From the NCBI GenBank assembly GCA_964548165.1, contig CAZJQD010000033.1, forward strand, positions 1-35,925: a DNA stretch of 35,925 nt, given 5' to 3'. The translations under genes and the position numbers were made by a program. Of this stretch, positions 17,052-24,907 are shown in pieces; positions within the stretch are counted from its first letter, which is position 1; each line of letters starts with the position of its first letter. The notes beneath the pieces are model-generated. The model saw only the letters and a program-made list of their open reading frames with translations, had not been told where the DNA came from and searched no databases. This stretch comes from CAZJQD01 sp964548165 [NCBI: uncultured bacterium]. GTDB lineage: Bacteria; UBA8481.

Positions 17052-18841
17052 CAGGCGGGGCCCAGGAAAGCGACCGCGCCCCCGCGCTCCACGTTGCCGC
17101 CGTTCTCGACGGCGAAGCTCTTGATGATGCCGGCCTTCTCGGCCTTGATCTCGTGGAAGAGTTTCATGGCTTCCACGAGCCCGACGACGGTCTCCTCGGT
17201 GACCTCGCTGCCGACCTCGACGAAGTTGGGCTGGCCGGGAGCGGGCGAGCGGTAGAAGGTTCCACCGAGCGGGGCCGTGATGGCGGGCCCGGTGGGAACA
17301 GCGTCGCGCTCTTCGCGCACGCGCGCCTCCTCGGCCTCGTACGCGGCCTCTTCGTGCACGGTCGCGGCGGAGCGGGCGGCGGGCGGTCCGCGGCGCACGA
17401 GCTTGACGCGGAAATCCTTGCCGTCGATCTCGAGCCTGCGGACGCGCCGGCGTTCCATGAACGCCGTGAGGATCTCCAGGGTATTGTCGCGCGTGGTCGG
17501 CGCGGCCCGGCGCGCGGCATCCGGATCGCGGCGCACGTGGAAGTAAGCGAGCGCGAGGGGGCCGTAGAGAGCGTAGGTGACGACGTCTTCCGGCTTCTCG
17601 TAGAAGTTGGCCGCCTTGAGCTCGGCCTCGAGGGTCTGCATCCGCGGCGGCAGCAGCAGCGCGGCGCGACCGGAGACGGGCGTCACCAGGGCCGCCAGCT
17701 CCGGGTTCACCTCGCCGGGGGGACGGCCGTAGAGCCCCTTGAGATAGTCGCGAAGTTCCTGCGGGATCATGGCGTAGCGCGTGCCGCGGAGGACGTTCTG
17801 GATGGCCTGCGCCTGGACCATCTGCGAGAGCGGCGTGATGAGCGGGGGCCAGCCGAGATCCTCGCGGACGCTGGTGACCTCCGCGAGGACCTCCTGGACG
17901 CGGTGGACGGCGTTGATGCGGTGAAGCTCCGAGACGATGCCGGAGAGCATGCCGAACGGGATCTTGTGGACCGAGAAGAGGCTCTGCATGAGATGCGGAT
18001 CGTTCTGCTCGGCCGTGTGCCTCATCGCGATCGACTCGGCCTTCTTCATGTAGGCCTTCAGGGCCTTGCGGTCGACGCCCGTCTCGACGTCGGCGCCCTC
18101 GAGGGCCTCCAGCATCGATTCGATCGTGGGCTGGGAGGCGGCCATGGCGAAGGGCGAGATCGCGCAGTCGATGCCGACGGCCCCGCTCTCGATGGCGGCG
18201 ACGTAGGCCATCGCGCCCATGCCCGTGATCGATCGGCAGTGGACGGAGACGGGGAGAACGGCGGCGAGCGCCTTGACGAGACGGCGCGCGAGGGAGGGCG
18301 TGAGGATGCCGGCGACGTCGTTGAGGCAGAGGGTCTGGCAACCCATGGCGGCGAGGTGACCGGCCATCTCGGAGAAACCCTCGATCGAGTGCACGGGGCT
18401 CTGCGTGTAGACGATGGTTCCCTCCACGGCGACGCCGGCCTCGAGGAAGACGGGAATGACGATCTCGAGGTTGCCGAGGTCATTGAGGGAATCGAAGATG
18501 CGGACGACCTTGATGCCGTTGGCGGCGATCTCGGCGGCGAAGGCCTTGATGACGTCAAGGGGCATGGGGCGGTAGCCGAGGAGGTTCTGGCTCCGGACGA
18601 TGATCCGGAGCGGCGTGTGCGGCATACGCGAGGAGAGGATGCGCAGGCGATCCCAGGGATTCTCGTTGAGATGCCGGAGGCAGTTGTCGAACGTGGCGCC
18701 TCCCCAGGCCTCGGCGGCGTCAAAGCCGACGGCGTCGATGGATTCGGCCAGGGAGAGGATATCCTCGCTGCGGAGCACGGATTTCCTGAGACCGTGGGTG
18801 GAATCCGAGAGCGTCGTGTCGTTGATGGCAATGCGTCTCAT
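17051..18841 (-). CDS. Biotin-dependent carboxyltransferase homologue (OadA/PycB-like) with altered metal site, 596 aa
   Basis: Full-length architecture of oxaloacetate decarboxylase alpha / pyruvate carboxylase subunit B: a TIM-barrel carboxyltransferase (about 1-270), a helical PYC/OADA domain (about 280-460) and a C-terminal biotinyl domain with EAMK (biotin lysine about K560). WGGATFDNCLRHLNENPWDRL, NLLGYR, RIFDSLND and EGTIVYTQSPVHS fit the family. Three core positions do not. The RDAHQS motif reads SDSTHG, keeping only the metal aspartate (D13). The carbamylated lysine of IKDMAG is asparagine (N174, LNDVAG). The second histidine of the HxH zinc pair is arginine (H201-C-R203). I checked the last two on the nucleotides. 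Classic decarboxylation or carboxylation is therefore doubtful. No biotin carboxylase subunit is in the window. It is the first gene of the trpS-scpA unit. Confidence 0.85.
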   Translation of the reverse strand: MRRIAINDTTLSDSTHGLRKSVLRSEDILSLAESIDAVGFDAAEAWGGATFDNCLRHLNENPWDRLRILSSRMPHTPLRIIVRSQNLLGYRPMPLDVIKAFAAEIAANGIKVVRIFDSLNDLGNLEIVIPVFLEAGVAVEGTIVYTQSPVHSIEGFSEMAGHLAAMGCQTLCLNDVAGILTPSLARRLVKALAAVLPVSVHCRSITGMGAMAYVAAIESGAVGIDCAISPFAMAASQPTIESMLEALEGADVETGVDRKALKAYMKKAESIAMRHTAEQNDPHLMQSLFSVHKIPFGMLSGIVSELHRINAVHRVQEVLAEVTSVREDLGWPPLITPLSQMVQAQAIQNVLRGTRYAMIPQELRDYLKGLYGRPPGEVNPELAALVTPVSGRAALLLPPRMQTLEAELKAANFYEKPEDVVTYALYGPLALAYFHVRRDPDAARRAAPTTRDNTLEILTAFMERRRVRRLEIDGKDFRVKLVRRGPPAARSAATVHEEAAYEAEEARVREERDAVPTGPAITAPLGGTFYRSPAPGQPNFVEVGSEVTEETVVGLVEAMKLFHEIKAEKAGIIKSFAVENGGNVERGGAVAFLGPA

Positions 18842-18944
18842 GGGAACCCGAGGATAGCAAAAGCGTCCCCGGGAGACGAGAGCGTTGTGGGGAGGGTTGG
18901 GGACAGGAGTGAACGGCGCGGGGAAAACCGGCGCGCGAACGAGG

Positions 18945-20012
18945 TCAGGCGAGGCGGGCGAGGGCGTCCTTGAGGTCGGCGATGCCGGCGCCGGTCCTGG
19001 CGGAGACGGAGAGCCAGCGGCCGTCGGGCTTCACCTTGCGCCACTCCAGCGGGCGGGGCGCGGCGTCGATCTTGTTGAGGACGCGGAGCGTGGGCTTGTC
19101 GCCGACACCGATCTCCTTGAGAAAGGCCTCAACGGTGAGCACCTGGTCGCGGACCTTGGGGTGCGAGGCGTCGGCGACGTGCAGGATGAAGTCCGCCTCG
19201 ACGGCCTCCTCCAGCGTGGAACGGAAGGACGCGGCGAGCTGGGGCGGGAACTTGCGGATGAAGCCGACGGTGTCGGTGAGAAGAACGGGCTGGGCGGCGA
19301 GCTTGACGCGGCGCGTGGAGGCGTCGAGGGTGGCGAAGAGCTTGTTCTCGACGTGGAGCTCGGCGCCGGCCAGGCGATTGACGAGCGTGGACTTGCCGAC
19401 GTTGGTGTAACCCACGACGGCGCCGACTGGGAAGCCGAGCCGACCGCCGCGCTGGACGGTGCGGCGGTTGCGGACCTCTTCGAGCCGGCCGCGGAGCCGC
19501 GAGATGCGCTCGCGGATCTCGCGCTTGTCGACCTCGATCTGGCGCTCGCCCGCTCCCTGTCGAGCCCCGCGCCCGCCGCGCTGGCCCTCGAGGTGGCTCC
19601 AGAGGTGGCGGACGCGCGTGAGGCTGAACTCGAGCTGGGCCATCTCGACCTGGAGCTTGGCCTCGTAGGTGCGCGCCTTCTGGGCGAAGATGTCGAGGAT
19701 GAGCTCGGTGCGGGTGATCACGCGGGCCTTGAGGAGCTTCTCGAGGTTGCGGATCTGGCTGCCCGAGAGCTCGTCGTCGAAGATCACGAGCTCGGCGCCG
19801 TAGTCCGGCAGCATCGCGGCAATCTCGTCGACCTTGCCCTTGCCGATCCAGGTGCCAGCCTCGGGCGTGGCTTTCGATTGCACGACGCGTTCGACGATCT
19901 CGACGTCGCAGGACGCGGCCAGCGCGGTGAGCTCGTCGAGGTGATCGGTGATATCAGCCGCTTCGACGCGGGGGAGGCGGAGGGCGACCGCGATGGCGCG
20001 CGGCCGGCTAAT
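18945..20012 (-). CDS. hflX: GTPase HflX, about 355 aa, probably starting at ATT
   Basis: HflX is a ribosome-associated GTPase that splits stalled or hibernating 70S ribosomes. The N-terminal HflX domain includes GTWIGKGKVDEI, ELVIFDDELSGSQIRNLE and the basic coiled linker with GGRGARQGAGERQIEVDKR. The G domain has GYTNVGKSTL (G1), LLTDTVGFIRKFPP (G3) and LNKID (G4). The first ATG/GTG/TTG-type start in frame is GTG at 19883, but conserved-looking residues (ISRPRAIAVALRLPRV, DEIVERVV-like) continue upstream. Between an in-frame TGA and 19883 the only suitable early initiation codon is ATT at 20010-20012, which overlaps the hfq TAG (ATTAG). A CTG lies further inside. A sequence error or use of 19883 with a short N-terminus is the alternative. 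Confidence 0.85.
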   Translation of the reverse strand: MSRPRAIAVALRLPRVEAADITDHLDELTALAASCDVEIVERVVQSKATPEAGTWIGKGKVDEIAAMLPDYGAELVIFDDELSGSQIRNLEKLLKARVITRTELILDIFAQKARTYEAKLQVEMAQLEFSLTRVRHLWSHLEGQRGGRGARQGAGERQIEVDKREIRERISRLRGRLEEVRNRRTVQRGGRLGFPVGAVVGYTNVGKSTLVNRLAGAELHVENKLFATLDASTRRVKLAAQPVLLTDTVGFIRKFPPQLAASFRSTLEEAVEADFILHVADASHPKVRDQVLTVEAFLKEIGVGDKPTLRVLNKIDAAPRPLEWRKVKPDGRWLSVSARTGAGIADLKDALARLA

Positions 20013-20262
20013 CGTTCGCGGGGGCGCTTTCGGCCTCGAAGTTCAGCTCGACTGGGCGCGTCGGCTGAATGGTGGAGATGGCGTGCTTGAAGACCATCTG
20101 CTGCTTGCCGTCGACGTCGAAGAGCACGACGAAGGAATCGAACGCAAGGACGCGCCCCTTGATGGGGACGCCGTTCATGAGATACGCGGTGAGCGGTATC
20201 TTCTCTTTGCGGAGCCGATTGAGGTATTGATCCTGTATCTGTGTCGGGCGGGTGCTCGCCAT
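20008..20262 (-). CDS. hfq: RNA chaperone Hfq, 84 aa
   Basis: Sm-like protein whose hexamer pairs small RNAs with mRNAs. Both Sm motifs are visible: NRLRKEKIPLTAYLMNGVPIKGRVLAFDSFVVLF (Sm1) and the diagnostic FKHAIST (Sm2, near residues 58-64). A short acidic tail (NFEAESAPAND) follows. Length is typical for a tail-poor Hfq. The ATG at 20260-20262 matches the family start. The stop overlaps the proposed ATT start of hflX; hfq followed by hflX is a conserved order in many Gram-negative bacteria. Confidence 0.94.
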   Translation of the reverse strand: MASTRPTQIQDQYLNRLRKEKIPLTAYLMNGVPIKGRVLAFDSFVVLFDVDGKQQMVFKHAISTIQPTRPVELNFEAESAPAND

Positions 20263-20350
20263 GGCCAGAGTCTAGTCGGCGGGGCGGAAAAGGCGCAAGG
20301 GGTAATGCGGGGCCGAGGAAGGTCTATCACCAGGTCCTGGTGAAGGCGCG

Positions 20351-21106
20351 TCAGGTTCGTGATGCGGGATCGATACGCGATGGGTCAGAAGAGCCGGTCG
20401 GGACCGCGGGATCCGGTGTTAGGCCGGGGGCGGATGCTGGCGTGGCACCGAGCGCGACGAGGCTTCGCGTCCACTCGGACGTGAGCGCGGCGTATCCGCG
20501 CGCGGAGTCGGGGACGTGGCCCGGGTGGAGCGCGGGGCCGATGCGAACACGCACCGGGGCTCGCCGGATCGGTCCGCCCTTGGACCACGCGTGGAACGAT
20601 CCGTCGATGAAGACCGGGAGGATGGGCACCTTCGCCTTGACGGCCATCAGCGCCGCGCCGAGCTTGGCCCGGCCGAGCTTGCCGTCGCGGGAGCGCGTGC
20701 CTTCGGGGAAGATGACGAGCGCGTAACCGGAGGCGAGGAGTTGAATGGCGCGCCCCAGGGCGGCCTGGTCGCCGCTTCCGCGCTCGACGGGGAAAGCGCC
20801 GAGCCGGCGGATCACGGCGGAGAAGATCGGGTTGGCGAAGAGCTCCTGCTTGGCAAAGTAGGAGAGGGGTCGCGGGGAAGCGATGGCCAGGATGGGGGGG
20901 TCGAAGTGGGAGCAGTGGTTGGAAGCGAGGATGAAGCCCCCGGAGGACGGGATGTGCTCGCGTCCCTCGACCTGTGCGGCGCTCAGCGAGAGCCAGAAGC
21001 GGGCGAGGATGCGGACGAGGACGTGGCAGAAGCCATAAAAGCCCTCGGGCTTGAGCGAGGGGGGCGGGACCACGAATGCCGGGGATGCGGGTTCAGTCGT
21101 CGTCAC
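20351..21106 (-). CDS. plsC: 1-acyl-sn-glycerol-3-phosphate acyltransferase, 251 aa
   Basis: PlsC-family enzymes acylate lysophosphatidic acid to phosphatidic acid at the inner membrane. The catalytic HX4D motif is in SNHCSHFDPP, and the substrate-binding motif FPEGTRSRDGKLGR follows at the expected distance. IPSSGGFILASNH and VPILPVFIDGS support the family. One hydrophobic N-terminal segment is present. It lies 48 bp after cmk in the same orientation; cmk-plsC is a common pairing. The start is GTG at 21104-21106, with family-like sequence beginning about 20 residues later. Confidence 0.9.
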   Translation of the reverse strand: MTTTEPASPAFVVPPPSLKPEGFYGFCHVLVRILARFWLSLSAAQVEGREHIPSSGGFILASNHCSHFDPPILAIASPRPLSYFAKQELFANPIFSAVIRRLGAFPVERGSGDQAALGRAIQLLASGYALVIFPEGTRSRDGKLGRAKLGAALMAVKAKVPILPVFIDGSFHAWSKGGPIRRAPVRVRIGPALHPGHVPDSARGYAALTSEWTRSLVALGATPASAPGLTPDPAVPTGSSDPSRIDPASRT

Positions 21107-21154
21107 GGCGTCAGCAGCGCTGTCGGAGGAGCGTGGGCCCGGGGCCCGGACCGC

Positions 21155-21871
21155 TCAGCCTTTCTGGACCCGATCGATGATGCGTTGCACGACCTCATCG
21201 ATCGACAGTCGCGAGGAATCGATGACCTCGGCGTCGGACGGACACTTGAGAGGGGCCACGGCGCGTCCCGAGTCGAGCTCATCGCGTTCACGCAGCTCCG
21301 AGAGCACGTGGTTGAGCTCGTGGGGCTTACCAGCCGCTTCGAGCTCGGCGTGACGGCGCTGGGCGCGAACCTCCGGTGAGGCGTCGAGGAAGAATTTCCA
21401 GCGCGCGTCGGGGAAGACGACGGAGCCGATGTCGCGTCCTTCCATGACGACACCGTCGCCGCGCGTGGCGAAGCCGCGCTGGCGCGCGAGGAGCGCGCTC
21501 CGGACGGCGGGATAGGAGGAGACGCGCGAGACGTGGCGCGTGACCTTGCCGGAGCGGATCTCGCGGGTCACGTCCTCGTGGTCGAGGAAGACGTGGCCGT
21601 CCTCGAGCTCGATCTCGGCCGTGGAGACGATCCTGCCGACACGCAGTTCGTCCTCCACCGGAGCTCCGCTCTTGAGCACCTTCAAGGTCAGCGCGCGGTA
21701 CATGGCGCCGGTGTCGACGTGGATGAACTCGAGCCGCTCGGCGACGAGTCGCGCGACCGTGCTCTTGCCGCTGCCGGCCGGTCCGTCTATGGCCACGACG
21801 CGCAACTTCTGCGCGACCGTGAAGGGTCGAGGGGGAGGAGGTGAAGTCATTGCGAGGGCGGCTCCGCTCAT
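21155..21871 (-). CDS. cmk: Cytidylate kinase, 238 aa
   Basis: Phosphorylates CMP and dCMP using ATP. The P-loop is AIDGPAGSGKSTVARLVAERL, followed by FIHVDTGAMYRALTLK, the NMP-binding signature of Cmk, and by GVVMEGRDIGSVVFPDA. The C-terminal helix (LSIDEVVQRIIDRV) is typical. The first ATG (21869-21871) adds a Pro-rich leader; a second in-frame ATG at residue 8 (MTSPPPPRP) is possible. In many bacteria cmk is followed by rpsA; here plsC follows. The gap upstream carries two DnaA-box-like sites and then tRNA-Arg. Confidence 0.94.
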   Translation of the reverse strand: MSGAALAMTSPPPPRPFTVAQKLRVVAIDGPAGSGKSTVARLVAERLEFIHVDTGAMYRALTLKVLKSGAPVEDELRVGRIVSTAEIELEDGHVFLDHEDVTREIRSGKVTRHVSRVSSYPAVRSALLARQRGFATRGDGVVMEGRDIGSVVFPDARWKFFLDASPEVRAQRRHAELEAAGKPHELNHVLSELRERDELDSGRAVAPLKCPSDAEVIDSSRLSIDEVVQRIIDRVQKG

Positions 21872-21953
21872 GGTCGTAGCTCAGCAAGATAGCGTGGGAC
21901 GATGAGGGTGCAAGCGGGAGGAGGCGGTCTCGGCGCGGAATTAAATATTCTGC

Positions 21954-21981
21954 TGTGGATAAGAGCCGGGAGTGTGGATAA
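21954..21981 (-). promoter_or_regulatory. Two perfect DnaA-box-like 9-mers beside an AT-rich patch
   Basis: tgtggataa at 21954-21962 and again at 21973-21981 read TTATCCACA on the minus strand, the E. coli consensus DnaA box, in the same orientation and 19 bp apart. The preceding ggaattaaatattctg is unusually AT-rich for this DNA. They lie between tRNA-Arg and cmk. Binding is inferred from the consensus only. Confidence 0.45.
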
Positions 21982-22003
21982 CGGGCCGCGGAAAGCTCGG
22001 CGA

Positions 22004-22080
22004 TGGTGCGCCCGGAGGGGCTCGAACCCCCAACCCTCAGCTTCGAAGGCTGATGCTCTATCCAGTTGAGCTACAGGCGC
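22004..22080 (-). tRNA. tRNA-Arg (anticodon TCG)
   Basis: Minus-strand cloverleaf: the acceptor GCGCCTG pairs with CGGGCGC (one G-T pair). The D-arm is GCTCAACTGGATAGAGC. The anticodon arm is TCAGC-CTTCGAA-GCTGA with anticodon TCG (plus 22044-22046), reading CGA. The T-loop is GGTTCGAGCC. The discriminator A and an encoded CCA complete the 3' end at 22004. Confidence 0.95.
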
Positions 22081-22111
22081 GGTGAAGACGGACGGTAGGA
22101 TAGCACAGAGA

Positions 22112-22252
22112 GGGGGTCAGGCTTACACATTTACACAATTTAGCCCCCTCGAATGCGCGCGGCGCCAATCGCTCTAACTACACAACTACGGCCAGCCTCC
22201 CCCCAGGGGTCCATGTGTAAGCCTGCCCCCCGACGTGTAAAACTGACCCCCC
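22112..22252. repeat. REP/RAYT-like inverted repeat element remnant
   Basis: gggggtcaggcttacacat (22112-22130) and its reverse complement with one mismatch (22213-22231) flank about 80 bp of non-coding DNA. A third related arm, gtgtaaaactgacccccc, lies at 22235-22252. The central part repeats ttacaca. This gggggtcag...ttacac layout resembles the termini seen around REP-associated Y1 transposases, but no transposase gene is present here. It sits directly upstream of the receiver-histidine kinase gene. Confidence 0.6.
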
Positions 22253-22271
22253 GACGGCGTGTGCTATAACT

Positions 22272-22282
22272 GGAGGAAGGAG
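22272..22282 (+). promoter_or_regulatory. Shine-Dalgarno supporting the TTG start at 22289
   Basis: ggaggaaggag at 22272-22282 ends six bases before TTG 22289-22291, which begins the conserved receiver strand LRTILIVDD. The earlier in-frame ATG at 22259 would place this ribosome site inside the gene. Confidence 0.7.
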
Positions 22283-22288
22283 CCGAGC

Positions 22289-23494
22289 TTGAGAACGATT
22301 CTTATCGTGGATGACCGGGCGGAGAACCTCTACCTCTTGCAGGCCCTGTTTCAAGGGCATGGATTCGCGGTTCAAACGGCCTCGAACGGCAAGGAAGCCC
22401 TAGGGCTCGCGCGCGAGTCGCCGCCGGCCCTGGTCATCTCCGACATCCTGATGCCCGTCATGGACGGATTCGCCTTTTGCCGGGCCTGGAGAAGCGATCC
22501 GAAGTTGGCGGCCATTCCCTTCGTGTTTCTCACGGCCACGTACACCGATGGCTCGGATGAGCAGTTCGCCTTGAAGCAGGGCGCCGATCTCTTCCTGCAG
22601 AAGCCCATCGATCCCGAGCAGATCCTGGAGAGCGTGAGGACGCTCCTGGATCGGATGGCGCCGCGCTCCGTAACGGCGGACCTGGCCACGCAACCGGAAC
22701 GCGCCTACCTGAAGGAATACAACGAAGTGCTCGTGCGCAAGCTCGTGAACAAGGTGGAGGAGCTCGAGCGAAAGAACGTGGAATTGGCCCGCAAGGAGAA
22801 GATGAAGAGCCATTTCCTGGCGGTGGCCGCCCACGAGCTCCATACGCCCCTGGCCTGCGTGATGGGCTACACCGAGCTGTTGCAGCGGCAGTCCGACTCC
22901 CGGGTGGTGGACGGCCTGGCAAAGGGCGTGCAACGACTGGTGAGCGTCACGCGCAACATCATCCTGATGACCAAGGCGGAGGCCGAGGCGCTCCCGGCGG
23001 CCCGCGCCGCGCTGGACCTCAACGCGCTGATCGAGGAGCACGTGGCGAATATCCGCGCGTTCACGGCGCATCGCCACCAGGAGCTGGTCTTCGAGCCGTG
23101 CGTCGGCAAGGCGATGGTTGAGGGTGACCCCGAGGAATTGGGGCAGGCCTTCCTGAACCTGGCGCTCAATGCTATCCGCTTCACGCCGGATGGGGGGCGG
23201 ATCGTCGTCAGCATAGCGCGGACCGAACTCGAAAATGTTGTCAGTGTTTCGGACACCGGCATCGGGATCCCGGAGGAGGAGCAGGAGCGCATCTTCGAGA
23301 AGTTCTACCAGCTCAAGGGGATCAAGACCCACCACTCGGGGACGACCGAGTTCCTCTCCGGGGGCCTCGGGCTGGGCCTTTCCATAGCCCGGGCCATCGC
23401 CGTCAAGCACGGGGGAAGCATCGAGGTCCAGAGCCGCGAGAACGAGGGTTCGACCTTCCAGTTGAAGTTGCCCAAGGCCGTGCCTGGCCGTTAG
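22289..23494 (+). CDS. Soluble receiver-histidine kinase (REC-HisKA-HATPase), 401 aa
   Basis: The N-terminal receiver domain has RTILIVDDRAENLYLL, the phospho-acceptor D52 in VISDILMPVMDG, and the conserved KP of LQKPID. A coiled linker (about 140-172) leads to the H-box HELHTPLACVMGY (phospho-histidine H182). The HATPase domain shows NLALNAIRFTPDGG (N box), DTGIGIPEEEQERIFEKFYQ (G1/F) and GGLGLGLSIARAI (G2). No membrane helix or sensory domain is present, so the kinase is probably cytoplasmic and its output is set by phosphorylation of its own receiver from another kinase. No response regulator gene lies next to it. Start chosen as TTG by the strong ribosome site. Confidence 0.9.
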   Translation: MRTILIVDDRAENLYLLQALFQGHGFAVQTASNGKEALGLARESPPALVISDILMPVMDGFAFCRAWRSDPKLAAIPFVFLTATYTDGSDEQFALKQGADLFLQKPIDPEQILESVRTLLDRMAPRSVTADLATQPERAYLKEYNEVLVRKLVNKVEELERKNVELARKEKMKSHFLAVAAHELHTPLACVMGYTELLQRQSDSRVVDGLAKGVQRLVSVTRNIILMTKAEAEALPAARAALDLNALIEEHVANIRAFTAHRHQELVFEPCVGKAMVEGDPEELGQAFLNLALNAIRFTPDGGRIVVSIARTELENVVSVSDTGIGIPEEEQERIFEKFYQLKGIKTHHSGTTEFLSGGLGLGLSIARAIAVKHGGSIEVQSRENEGSTFQLKLPKAVPGR

Positions 23495-23525
23495 CCGTGG
23501 TTTCCCAAGGGCGCCCGCCGGCTAA
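23491..23525. terminator. Weak candidate hairpin between convergent kinase and aroA genes
   Basis: ttagccg (23491-23497, overlapping the kinase stop codon) and cggctaa (23519-23525) form a 7-bp stem around a GC-rich 21-base loop in the convergent gap. No T-tract follows on either strand, so termination function is only possible. Confidence 0.25.
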
Positions 23526-23577
23526 ACACCGCCTGGAAAGGGCCTTCGGTCGACCCTATGACGACAGCATGAGAAAT

Positions 23578-24906
23578 CTAGCTGCCTGACTCCACTTCCG
23601 CCCCCAGGGATTTGAGCATGGGGAGAAAGCCCGGGAAGCTGGTCTCCACGCAGGCGGTGTCCTGGATCTCGATGGGGCGTTCGGCGACGAGGGCGGCGAT
23701 GGCGGCGGTCATGGCGACGCGGTGGTCGCCGCGGGATTGCACGATGCCGCCGCGGACTTTCTGGCGGCCGGGGATGACGAGGCCGTCGGCCCTGGGATGA
23801 GCGACCAGGCCGATGGCAGCAAACTCGCCACAGACGGCGTCGATCCGGTCGGACTCCTTCACGCGGAGTTCCTCCGCACCGCTGACGGTGCTCTCGTCGG
23901 CGTCGGCGAGGGCCGCCAGGAGCGCGAGGACGGGGATCTCGTCGATGAGCCTCGGGACGTCGGGGGCGGTGATGACGAGGGCGCCCACGGTCTGGCGGGA
24001 GACGACGAGGTCGGCGCGGGGCTCGCCGCCGGACTCGTGAACGTTACGCTTCTCGATGGTGGCGCCGGCGCGAGCGGCGACGTCGAGGATGCCGGTTCTA
24101 AGGGGGTTGACGCCCACGTTCGGGAGGACGACGTCCTGGCCAGCGAGCAATCCGGCCACGAGGAAGAAGGCGGCGGAGGAGATGTCGCCGGGGACGTCGA
24201 CGGGTTGGGCGACGAGCTTCTGTCCACCCTCGATCGCGACGACGCGTCCGCCGTCACGGACGTCGACGGCGACACCGAACGCACGGAGCATGCGCTCGGT
24301 ATGATCGCGCGACGCCTCGGGCATCCGGATCTCGGTGCGGCCCTCGGCGCGCAGTCCAGCCAGGAGGAGCGCCGACTTCACCTGGGCGGAGGCGACGTTG
24401 ACGTCGAGCGTGGCCCCGCGGAGTTTTCGGCCCTCGATCGTGACGGGGGGCCTGCCGTCGGTCGTCGTGATGGAGGCGCCGAGCGCGCGCAGAGGCATGG
24501 CGACGCGCTCCATCGGGCGTCGGCGGAGGGACGCGTCGCCGTCGAGGACGACGCGGAGACCTTCGCGGCCGGAGAGGGCGCCGGTGAGGATGCGGATCGT
24601 GGTGCCAGAGTTGCCGCAATCACCGGATGCTGCGGCGCCCGATGGGGCGCCCGCGGGCGTGGCGAGCACGGTCTCCAGGACGCGCCGCGTCGAGGCGACG
24701 TCCTCGGACTCCAGGAGACCGGCGATCCCCGGGACGATCTCGGCGGCGGGCACTCCAGCGAGCGCTCGCAGGATGACGGCGCGGTGCGAGATCGACTTGT
24801 CGCCGGGGACGGTGACGGTGCCCTTGAGCGATCCGGCAAGCGGGCTGCGCGAGAGCGGGTGGACGATCCAGCGGACGAAGCCGCCCTTGCCGACGCCGGA
24901 ACCCAT
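23578..24906 (-). CDS. aroA: 3-phosphoshikimate 1-carboxyvinyltransferase (EPSP synthase), 442 aa
   Basis: Joins shikimate-3-phosphate and PEP, the sixth step of the shikimate pathway. The N-terminal GDKSISHRAVILRAL holds the PEP-binding lysine. NSGTTIRILTGAL, the glyphosate/PEP loop, follows, and KESDRIDAVCGEFAAIG and DHRVAMTAAIAAL mark the second domain. The variant NSGTT-I-R (Ile, not Ala/Met types) is only descriptive. It starts one base after the tyrA stop and is the last gene of the operon DAHP synthase-tyrA-aroA. The ATG at 24904-24906 is followed by about 15 non-conserved residues before HPLSRSPLAG. Confidence 0.95.
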   Translation of the reverse strand: MGSGVGKGGFVRWIVHPLSRSPLAGSLKGTVTVPGDKSISHRAVILRALAGVPAAEIVPGIAGLLESEDVASTRRVLETVLATPAGAPSGAAASGDCGNSGTTIRILTGALSGREGLRVVLDGDASLRRRPMERVAMPLRALGASITTTDGRPPVTIEGRKLRGATLDVNVASAQVKSALLLAGLRAEGRTEIRMPEASRDHTERMLRAFGVAVDVRDGGRVVAIEGGQKLVAQPVDVPGDISSAAFFLVAGLLAGQDVVLPNVGVNPLRTGILDVAARAGATIEKRNVHESGGEPRADLVVSRQTVGALVITAPDVPRLIDEIPVLALLAALADADESTVSGAEELRVKESDRIDAVCGEFAAIGLVAHPRADGLVIPGRQKVRGGIVQSRGDHRVAMTAAIAALVAERPIEIQDTACVETSFPGFLPMLKSLGAEVESGS

Positions 24907-24907
24907 C

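Noticed and set aside
17052-18341. Long N-terminal extension of TrpS
   Set aside because: This part is Arg/Pro/Ala-rich shadow sequence over the carboxyltransferase. The HVGH region and the TGATG overlap fix the start at 17051.
17153-18973. A 606-codon open frame on the plus strand
   Set aside because: It is the exact antisense of the carboxyltransferase gene; the high-GC codon pattern opens the opposite strand. Its translation has no recognisable domain.
18885-20090. A 401-codon plus-strand open frame
   Set aside because: Antisense shadow of hflX and hfq, without any family motif.
21954-21981. Replication origin
   Set aside because: Only two DnaA boxes, no dnaA, dnaN, gidA or rpmH nearby, so a full oriC is not supported.
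22112-22252. Riboswitch or T-box upstream of the kinase
   Set aside because: The inverted repeats look like mobile-element arms; no known riboswitch core is recognisable.
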